Source: Lentimicrobium sp. (lineage in GTDB: Bacteria > Bacteroidota > Bacteroidia > Bacteroidales > Lentimicrobiaceae). Taken from it: DNA of 55,223 nt. The stretch covers positions 1-55,223 of the forward strand of contig JAHYJC010000032.1 in the NCBI GenBank assembly GCA_019429275.1, read 5' to 3'. Under the pieces are notes generated by a model. It was not told the origin of the DNA and searched no databases. It was given only the letters and a program-made list of their open reading frames with translations. Below are positions 48,880 to 55,223 of the stretch, one piece after another (the first letter of the stretch is position 1; every line of letters begins with the position of its first letter). The position numbers and the translations under genes were made by a program.

Positions 48880-49771
48880 TTCGGGCGGCATAGAGCTTGT
48901 TTAAATTTTATAAGAAAGAACCCTCCCCTCCCTGAATTCAGGACAGGAGTCTATGACACTAAATTAAAAATCATTCAACCTCCTCTTGATGGAGTTCAAA
49001 CGAGACTTTTTTGGTGAAATGGCCATATTGGTCTTTTCTGCTCTTCCTTATAAGTGACTTATTCCGGATTTGAAGTCCAACTTCCCTGAATTTAAAATTG
49101 AACGGTGTATTTGATATTTCAGTTTTCCATCGTCCTGTAAAAACTTATAGGTTTCTTTTCTTTTAAAAGTACAGCAATCAGGCAACCTATTTCTTACATA
49201 TGACGAAATATTAGATGTGTGCAAATTGAGTATTTATACGTATTGACTTGACTATAACTTAGTTTGTAAATTTGCCAAACGCAGAATTGTGTACCTGATG
49301 GCAGTTGAATAGATTTTGATTTTTGAGGTTTTTTATATACTGATGTCAATAATCATTTCGATTCAGGGCATTGCACAGGTCAATAAATCTGGAAAAAATA
49401 AGGAAGAGGGGGTTTCGGAATTTTTGAGTAATCAAACAAATTGATGAATTAATGCGTTTCCGGGATTCGTTTCTGAATAATAAATTGATTGCATTCAGAA
49501 TAGCATACATAAACGAAATCTTTTTTTTGAAAAGGATTAAGATTGAGGATATGGTGAGAAGGAGGGTTTTTATAATTGTGAGGAGCCGGAACGCAGTCAG
49601 CATGAAGAGGCAAAAAGAATACCACAGTTCTTTGAAAAGACAAGATAATTTATTTTTGATCAATTGGTTTTAAAACAGAATTTTGAGTGATGTTAACCTT
49701 TTGTTACCCCATTTCAGGTATTAGGATACTGAATTAAGTGGTATTTTTGTCATCGAAGAAAAATACCGGGG
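48880..49771. other. Intergenic region with promoters but no confident gene
   Basis: AT-rich. It holds the palindrome CCTGAATTCAGG (48931-48942), a good promoter at 49243-49274, and a 33-residue open frame at 49343-49444 (MSIIISIQGIAQVNKSGKNK...) that could be a leader peptide but has no other support. A 73-codon frame from 49452 has implausible composition. Confidence 0.4.
49243..49274 (+). promoter_or_regulatory. Promoter in a gene-poor region
   Basis: TTG (49243-49245), a 21-nt spacer, and TAAATTTG (49267-49274), an exact TAnnTTTG match. Transcript start about 49281. No recognised gene follows for 490 nt, so it may drive a small RNA or small-protein message. Confidence 0.5.
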
Positions 49772-49948
49772 ATGAGAGAAGAAAAAAAAACTGAGGCAAA
49801 AACCATCAGCAAAGAGTTGGAAACTCTTATCGAACGTAAACTACAGGAAAACAGGGTTTTATTGAAGCTGATCAAACAATTGGAACAAAATAAATGCCTG
49901 TCTGATAATCCTGAAGTGAATTTGAATAACAAAGGCAAAATTGAGTAA
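49772..49948 (+). CDS. Small charged coiled-coil protein
   Basis: 58 residues: MREEKKTEAKTISKELETLI, then a helix with heptad-spaced hydrophobics (LETLIERKLQENRVLLKLIKQLEQ) and a polar tail with one Cys. An exact -7 element TATTTTTG lies at 49742-49749, giving a short leader of about 16 nt. Coding composition looks genuine, and the frame on the opposite strand is its shadow. No family recognised; it could be a small regulator or partner of the membrane protein downstream. Confidence 0.45.
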   Translation: MREEKKTEAKTISKELETLIERKLQENRVLLKLIKQLEQNKCLSDNPEVNLNNKGKIE

Positions 49949-50162
49949 AAGCTTAATGAAAGCATAAAGCCAAGGAACTAAGAAATAAGAATAATCAGAC
50001 TACTCAATAAAATATACCTCTACTACTCACTCTCCCTGCTGCACTGCTGATTACAATTACTTAATCCTGACTAAAAAAAACCAGATTTCCTTACCGGTAT
50101 GGTGAATTTCCTATCGGTTAACTAACTGACCCTTTAACTAACTAATTGTGTAAATAAAATAA

Positions 50163-50696
50163 ATGGATATTTTTTACAAACTGACATTAAAAAATATTAA
50201 GCCGCATTCATTCCTGATAATCAGGGTTGTTTTGCTTTTTGTATTTTTATCCATCATCCTTCCCATATCGGCCATTTATGCCGGCAATGCTTATAGCTCC
50301 CGGATAAATGAGAAAGCAAGTAAAAAATGGTTAAGTGAAACCATCCGTGAAATTAAAAACTTCGGACCTGAAAAATGCTTTAATAAACTGGAGCCAACCA
50401 TAACCGAAGTTGAAGGCTTTTATCAACAATCTTATCGTTTAAACGAATCGGGTTGCATTTTCTTTGAAAATGGCGACTGGATATACCTTGTTTCGAATTC
50501 ATCACACAACAATTCCGGAGTTGGCGATATTACGCTGGCCATGGACAACCACAACCGGTTTTTTAAAAACGAAGGCCATGTCTGCGGCGGAATCATACAT
50601 TTTATGACCAATCAAAGAACCGAAATTAAGAGTGCCCGGCAATTTTTTGAACTTTTTGTCAGCGATACCGACAGCAAAGCCTGGCAAAAGCTCTGA
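50163..50696 (+). CDS. Membrane-anchored protein of unknown function
   Basis: 177 residues. One N-terminal transmembrane helix (FLIIRVVLLFVFLSIILPISAIYAG, residues about 17-40) is followed by an exported domain with four regions of mixed strands (EVEGFYQQSYRLNESGCIFFENGDWIYLVSNSSHNN; GDITLAMDNHNRFFKNEGHVCGGIIHFMTNQ). Two Cys and one His-Cys pair (GHVCGG) are notable. No family recognised. It precedes the surface-protein operon by 57 nt on the same strand. Confidence 0.65.
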   Translation: MDIFYKLTLKNIKPHSFLIIRVVLLFVFLSIILPISAIYAGNAYSSRINEKASKKWLSETIREIKNFGPEKCFNKLEPTITEVEGFYQQSYRLNESGCIFFENGDWIYLVSNSSHNNSGVGDITLAMDNHNRFFKNEGHVCGGIIHFMTNQRTEIKSARQFFELFVSDTDSKAWQKL

Positions 50697-50753
50697 CATT
50701 TTGAATGAACACAGATTATGATATTATGATTTTTTCATCGAAAAAACAGCATT

Positions 50754-53636
50754 ATGAAAAGTGAAATTTTTACCCATCTCAGCAGTAAGATAAATAAATC
50801 AGGGCGTATCTCAGTCAGATCTCTACCTGTAAAACTTGCCAAGGTCTTTTCATTATGCCTGGTTTTCCTGTTTTCGGGATATGCGGGGCTCGGTCAGACT
50901 CCCACCAATATGACCATCCCTGCCGGGTCGTTCATCATTAATATGGGTGTTATGCCGCAAACTATTGGGAACGGCCTTAAACCTTACGGTTTGTTGTATG
51001 CCCTGCTCGACCAGCAAATACTGGTTTATTGGGCCATTAACCCGGACAAAACAAAAGATGGCATAGATTTTTCTCATGCCGGGGTGGATTACCGTGGAGG
51101 CCCTTTTATTGTTGATGCAAAGTACCGCAATGCAACTGTTGATGCGCTCATTGCCAGTTGGCAGGCGCAGGGTGTGGTGGGCACCACCAACACCTCGCCC
51201 ATTTTCAATGTACCTGTTTACTTTACCTTTACCTGGGTTCCCAGATGGGTGATGGACAAGCAGAACGGTAGTCTCGCCGTTCCCTATTTTACCAATGCGG
51301 GCATACCTGCAAGTGCCTATGGTGGCACCAACAGCAATTTATGGACGCTTCCCGCTGATCTCGACTGCTGCGACGATGTTTTCGTGATGCCGCACGCCGA
51401 CCCGGTTTGGTCAACACACCAAAGGCTGGTAAGCTGGAATCTGGATTGCACTGGAGCACTCTGGAATGCCTGCCACTCGCCCAGCGCGCTGGAAAACATG
51501 GTAAACACACTTAACCGTGAGGAGCAAGCCAACTTCCTTACCCTCAAAGATCCTGCATGGACAGGAACCACAGGTGTGTGGGCCCCCAGCAACAGCCTGA
51601 TATTATGGGGCAGTCATGCCGACGGAACGCCACCATACACTTTCAACAATTCCAACCTGCTGGATGGCCAGCCATATAACTATGCAGCCGATCCCATGGC
51701 ACAGTTCATGGGTACCATTGATGCTGCTACCCAGAATGGTTCCGAGCAGATATATATGCCGAGGCAGGGTACACTTTCAACCAATGCGAGCGTTTATGAA
51801 GCGGGCGCCATTGCCCGCTGGAGGCCCGAAACAAAAATCTTAGTCTATGATGAAACCCAGGCCAATGTAACCAATCCCAACCTGACCAACCTGCAAAATG
51901 TGGCTGCCGTGATGGTTTACGGCCGTGGTTTTGGGGAATCAGCCCGCGGAAACGTAATGCACCAGGCAGGACACAGCCATGCAAAAGGCACGGCACCTGC
52001 AAACATTGCCGCCCAAAGGGCATTCTTCAATTTTGGCTTTGTTGCAATGTTTAGAAAGTCAATTATGCCCGTGGTGCAATCGCCGCGCGATGTAATTTAT
52101 GCCGATACAACCAACATCGACTTCGGTTATGAGCTCTTTTTTACAAGCGGATATCCTTTCAATGGTAACCTTGAAAGCACTCTATGGTCGAGCAGTTGCG
52201 GGGGAACCTTCAATACAACTTCAAGCAATCCAACTTTATATACTCCCCCAACTATCCAGGGAGATACGCCATGTTCTATTAAAGTGTTGGTATCAGATGA
52301 GTGTGGGCGCAAAACCTTCGGTAACTACTCAGTCACCATTAAATGCCGCTTCGATGTAACCACCGCCATCGTGAACCCATGCTACGAAAATCCAACGGGC
52401 GGCTCCATTACCATGACTCCCATTAATGGTGTGCCCGGGTATGCATGGAGCTACTCGAAAGACGGAGGCGCTCCGGTAACCGGAACCGGGCTTTCCATTA
52501 CCAACCTCACGCCGGGCACCTACACAGTGACTGTAACCGACAGCGACGGCGCCGGATGCCCCACAACCTTTACCTTAACCCTGAACACCTCGCCAAAGAT
52601 TATCCTTTCGGCTACCCCGGTGCATGTTTCCTGCCCGGGAGGCACTAACGGCGCCATTAATGCCAGCGTAAGCGGCGGCACACCCGGGTTTACCTATGCC
52701 TGGACCAAAACCGGCGATATGGGATTCTCCGCCGCCACTCTTAATCTCAGTGGGCTGACTGCCGGTGAATACAACCTTACCGCAACCGACAGCAAAGGAT
52801 GTTCCAATGAAGTAACAGTGCAGGTTAATCAGCCCGAACCCATTGTAATCACACCCACCATCACTCCCGTTCAGTGCTTCGACCTGAACAACGGCCAGAT
52901 CAGCCTTGCAGTTACCGGAGGAACCACGCCTTATTCCTATTTATGGAACGATGGCAACACCAGCCAGAACCGTACCAACCTGGCGCCCGGCACTTACAGC
53001 GTTACGGTTACCGATGCCAACAGCTGCACACAGACACTGAGCGGTCTTGAAATCACACAGCCTGCTGCCGGACTCAGTCTGAGCGAAACACACGTAAATG
53101 TTTTGTGTTTTGGCGGCAATAACGGCAGCATTGACCTCACCGTAACCGGTGGAACCGAACCCTACACTTACGCCTGGACCAAAACCGGCACACCTGCCTT
53201 TACTGCCAGCATCCAAGACCTCAGCGATCTCACCGCCGGCGCCTACAACGTAACCGTTACTGATGCCCGCAATTGTACGGCCACCCTCAGCGTGACCCTT
53301 GCCCAGCCGCCGGCCCTCAGCCTTAGCGTGCAGAAAACCGATCCCAGTTGTCCGCCCGATGCACAACAAAATGGGTATGACGGATCGATTACCCTTACGG
53401 TCAATGGCGGCACCCCGTTTGACAGTCCGGCGCCAGCCAACTACACTTATAGCTGGAGTTATAACGGTCCAGGTACTTTTCCATCCGTCCAGGTCAGCAA
53501 CAAAGACCTGACCAATGTACCTGCCGGCACCTACACGGTAATGGTCACCGATACCAACGGCTGCACCGCTGCCACCAGCGTAACCCTGGTTGAGCAATTT
53601 CCCAACCCACAACAACCCGGAGTCATCAACCATTAA
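50754..53636 (+). CDS. Large secreted protein with SprB repeats
   Basis: 960 residues. Long signal peptide (LAKVFSLCLVFLFSGYAGLGQ). Residues about 55-460 form an N-terminal domain starting MTIPAGSFIINMG, with GLKPYGLLYALLDQQILVYWAINPDKTKDGIDF; it seems to be a conserved Bacteroidota surface domain without known role. From about 525 to 950 there are five Ig-like SprB repeats (e.g. GSIDLTVTGGTEPYTYAWTKTG... LTAGAYNVTVTDARNCTATLSVTL). SprB repeats occur in gliding-motility adhesins. Unlike those, the protein ends at VEQFPNPQQPGVINH without a T9SS sorting domain. The repeat region is more GC-rich than the surroundings. Confidence 0.83.
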   Translation: MKSEIFTHLSSKINKSGRISVRSLPVKLAKVFSLCLVFLFSGYAGLGQTPTNMTIPAGSFIINMGVMPQTIGNGLKPYGLLYALLDQQILVYWAINPDKTKDGIDFSHAGVDYRGGPFIVDAKYRNATVDALIASWQAQGVVGTTNTSPIFNVPVYFTFTWVPRWVMDKQNGSLAVPYFTNAGIPASAYGGTNSNLWTLPADLDCCDDVFVMPHADPVWSTHQRLVSWNLDCTGALWNACHSPSALENMVNTLNREEQANFLTLKDPAWTGTTGVWAPSNSLILWGSHADGTPPYTFNNSNLLDGQPYNYAADPMAQFMGTIDAATQNGSEQIYMPRQGTLSTNASVYEAGAIARWRPETKILVYDETQANVTNPNLTNLQNVAAVMVYGRGFGESARGNVMHQAGHSHAKGTAPANIAAQRAFFNFGFVAMFRKSIMPVVQSPRDVIYADTTNIDFGYELFFTSGYPFNGNLESTLWSSSCGGTFNTTSSNPTLYTPPTIQGDTPCSIKVLVSDECGRKTFGNYSVTIKCRFDVTTAIVNPCYENPTGGSITMTPINGVPGYAWSYSKDGGAPVTGTGLSITNLTPGTYTVTVTDSDGAGCPTTFTLTLNTSPKIILSATPVHVSCPGGTNGAINASVSGGTPGFTYAWTKTGDMGFSAATLNLSGLTAGEYNLTATDSKGCSNEVTVQVNQPEPIVITPTITPVQCFDLNNGQISLAVTGGTTPYSYLWNDGNTSQNRTNLAPGTYSVTVTDANSCTQTLSGLEITQPAAGLSLSETHVNVLCFGGNNGSIDLTVTGGTEPYTYAWTKTGTPAFTASIQDLSDLTAGAYNVTVTDARNCTATLSVTLAQPPALSLSVQKTDPSCPPDAQQNGYDGSITLTVNGGTPFDSPAPANYTYSWSYNGPGTFPSVQVSNKDLTNVPAGTYTVMVTDTNGCTAATSVTLVEQFPNPQQPGVINH

Positions 53637-53660
53637 ACCATCATAGCAGCAAAGCAGATC

Positions 53661-54830
53661 ATGAAAATTAAAAAATATACGATCATGAAAAAGATATTAC
53701 ATCCAACGATAAAGACCTTTATCCCGGAAGGTTTATCCGGCCTGTTGAAACCAGCATTGTTGATGCTGGTTTTGGTGGTTTTTGGAAGTTTGACTTCTGT
53801 TGGCCAGGTGAATTTTGTAAATTCCACCTCTACAACAATTGCAAATGGAACAGCAGCCACTTCCATTTCGATAAATAATTATGACCCGGGAACTGCGGCC
53901 AATAAAGTAATGATTGTTGCCGTAACTACCAGCCGTAATGATGTGACAGCTGCCACGTTTGATGGAGAACCTCTTGAACCTTTAGGAAATGTTGTTAATG
54001 GAAACAGCCGGGTGGTGTTTTTTTACATGGTGGATCCTCCGGCCGGTTCAGCCACTATATCTGCAACATTAGTTAGTGATAACCGTGGTTTTGCTATGGG
54101 TGTGGCTACATTTTCAAATGTTGATATGGTTAACCCTTTGAATACGTTTACATTGGCAACAGGTAGTTCAAACACACCTACAGTAAGCAATGTTCCAACA
54201 GCACCGGGAAGTATAGTATTTAGCGCGGTATCACAGGACGATAGCAGAGACGGATTGTTAACTATTGGTTCCGGTCAGACAGAGTTATGGAAATTTGGCA
54301 GCCTTGCCGATGACCGGCACAATTCAGCCGGAAGTACAAAAGTTATCACTTCAGGTACTACGACTTCTATGAGTTACAGCCATACCCGTTCTTCTAACTG
54401 GTCCATTGGCGCCGTTTCCATCAACCCCGTCCCCATAGCTGATCTTGCCATCACAAAAAACGTCAATAATCAAGGTCCTTATGTAGGACAAACCATACAG
54501 TTTACCCTCACGGTCACCAACAACGGGCCCGGCAATGCCACACTGGTGCAGGTTGAGGACTTGTTGCCATCGGGCTACATATACGTATCGCACACCGCTT
54601 CGGGCACTACCGAATACAACGTAGGCATCGGTAACTGGGATATAGGCACACTAAACTACGGTAATTCCGAAACCCTGGTGATTGATGTGGTGGTAAATGC
54701 CAGCGGCGATTATACCAATACGGCCACCATTACCGGCAACGTGGATGATGACACACCCGGCAACAACAGTGCAAGTGCAACCATCACACTCTGTCAGGCA
54801 GGGGGTACGCAGCCCTTATTCAGCAACTAA
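53661..54830 (+). CDS. Secreted protein with DUF11 domain
   Basis: 389 residues; start at 53661 or the Met at 53685. A signal helix (GLLKPALLMLVLVVFGSLTSVGQ) precedes a beta-rich domain of about 200 residues (NFVNSTSTTIANGTAATSISINNYDPGTAANKVMIVAVTTSRNDVTAATFDG). Then comes a DUF11 domain (DLAITKNVNNQGPYVGQTIQFTLTVTNNGPGNATLVQVEDLLPSGYIYVSHTASGT...GNWDIGTLNYGNSETLVIDVVV). It ends abruptly after ITLCQAGGTQPLFSN, where family members usually continue. It is 24 nt downstream of the SprB-repeat gene and paralogous in its first domain to the next gene. Confidence 0.8.
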   Translation: MKIKKYTIMKKILHPTIKTFIPEGLSGLLKPALLMLVLVVFGSLTSVGQVNFVNSTSTTIANGTAATSISINNYDPGTAANKVMIVAVTTSRNDVTAATFDGEPLEPLGNVVNGNSRVVFFYMVDPPAGSATISATLVSDNRGFAMGVATFSNVDMVNPLNTFTLATGSSNTPTVSNVPTAPGSIVFSAVSQDDSRDGLLTIGSGQTELWKFGSLADDRHNSAGSTKVITSGTTTSMSYSHTRSSNWSIGAVSINPVPIADLAITKNVNNQGPYVGQTIQFTLTVTNNGPGNATLVQVEDLLPSGYIYVSHTASGTTEYNVGIGNWDIGTLNYGNSETLVIDVVVNASGDYTNTATITGNVDDDTPGNNSASATITLCQAGGTQPLFSN

Positions 54831-54898
54831 CCTTTGGAACAACTGCATTGGCAGTAAATAAAGAAAAGCAGCGCATGAAAAGTTTATAACATCGCAAC

Positions 54899-55223
54899 AT
54901 GGAAACAAAAATACAGCAACGGACAAAGCACCCGTTCAGGAAAACCGCCCGGTTAATTCTTCTTTTGGGGATTATCTTCCTGCTTTCGGCAGGCAGTATA
55001 ATGGCACAGGTAGTGGTGGACAATACGAGTTCTGCTGCGTCAACGGCGGGATCTTCCATCACACTGTCGCACACCACAGGATCGGGCAGTGACAGATTGT
55101 TGCTGGTTGGAGTTTCGAATAAAGAAAGAGATGTTACATCTGTTACTTACAACGGGGTGGCCATGACATTTTTAGGTAAAGAAATGTCGGTTAAAAATGC
55201 CTATACCCACATATATTATATGG
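54899..55223 (+). CDS. Secreted surface protein, 5' part only (cut by window end)
   Basis: Open from the ATG at 54899 to the window edge (108 codons). METKIQQRTKHPF precedes a signal helix (LILLLGIIFLLSAGSIMAQ). The mature start VVVDNTSSAASTAGSSITLSHTTGSGSDRLLLVGVSNKERDVTSVTYNGVAMTFLGKEMSVKN repeats the pattern of the first domain of the preceding protein. It is therefore a third surface protein of the same operon, 68 nt downstream. Confidence 0.75.
   Translation, partial: METKIQQRTKHPFRKTARLILLLGIIFLLSAGSIMAQVVVDNTSSAASTAGSSITLSHTTGSGSDRLLLVGVSNKERDVTSVTYNGVAMTFLGKEMSVKNAYTHIYYM

Noticed and set aside
49346-49673. Overlapping ORFs on both strands
   Set aside because: No domain, poor composition and no conserved start; likely chance frames in AT-rich DNA.

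Overview
The window looks like chromosomal DNA of a Bacteroidota bacterium, probably of the Bacteroidales or a close environmental lineage. Supporting signs are TAnnTTTG-type -7 promoter elements, GLPGLI-family proteins, CarboxypepD_reg/plug-type outer-membrane barrels, a type IX secretion (T9SS) type A C-terminal signal, SprB repeats, an M56/TonB-BlaI pair, TPR-containing sensor kinases and moderate-to-low GC. Species cannot be named from the sequence alone.

Layout. 0-3.3 kb: a TlpA-like thioredoxin lipoprotein, a cluster of REP-like palindromes, an HTH-MNT/HEPN toxin-antitoxin pair and a frameshifted MORN/YwqK-like gene. 3.8-10.3 kb: a small secreted cysteine-containing peptide behind a promoter and hairpin, two tandem GLPGLI genes separated by an IS4-type insertion sequence, a remnant of a third GLPGLI gene, and a large outer-membrane barrel. 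10.3-14.8 kb: a BlaI/M56-TonB regulatory pair with twin operators, a purine-rich repeat patch, dCMP deaminase and a ParE-type toxin-antitoxin module bounded by a duplicated deaminase 3' end. 14.8-23 kb, minus strand: an S74 auto-chaperone surface protein with a T9SS partner, then a seven-gene run of mostly uncharacterised secreted, membrane and coiled-coil proteins. 23.3-28.5 kb: a TPM-domain membrane protein, a lipoprotein and a TPR histidine kinase/LuxR response regulator pair. 28.7-37.3 kb: housekeeping and metabolic genes (asnS, rpoN, DUF169, S9 oligopeptidase, ClpP-like, DUF1801, DUF1287, LysE). 37.5-43.5 kb: a REP-associated tyrosine transposase (RAYT) carrying an internal 18-nt tandem repeat, then an operon of outer-membrane protein, ABC ATPase, two FtsX-like permeases and a LolA-like protein. 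43.5-46 kb: palindromic repeats and an unusual tRNA-Arg(CCG) locus with one intact gene, two upstream copies split by hairpin elements, and duplicated T-arm/acceptor ends downstream. 46-50.7 kb: HAD phosphatase, TPR/LuxR-type regulator, small ORFs and a membrane-anchored protein. 50.7-55.2 kb: three surface proteins (SprB repeats, DUF11), the last cut by the window end.

The most unusual signals are the hairpin-riddled tRNA-Arg locus, the peptide-GLPGLI-barrel cluster, the toxin-antitoxin module framed by a duplicated gene end, the seven-gene unknown operon and the RAYT repeat that is open in all six frames. All functional calls come from reading motifs by eye; no database search was run.
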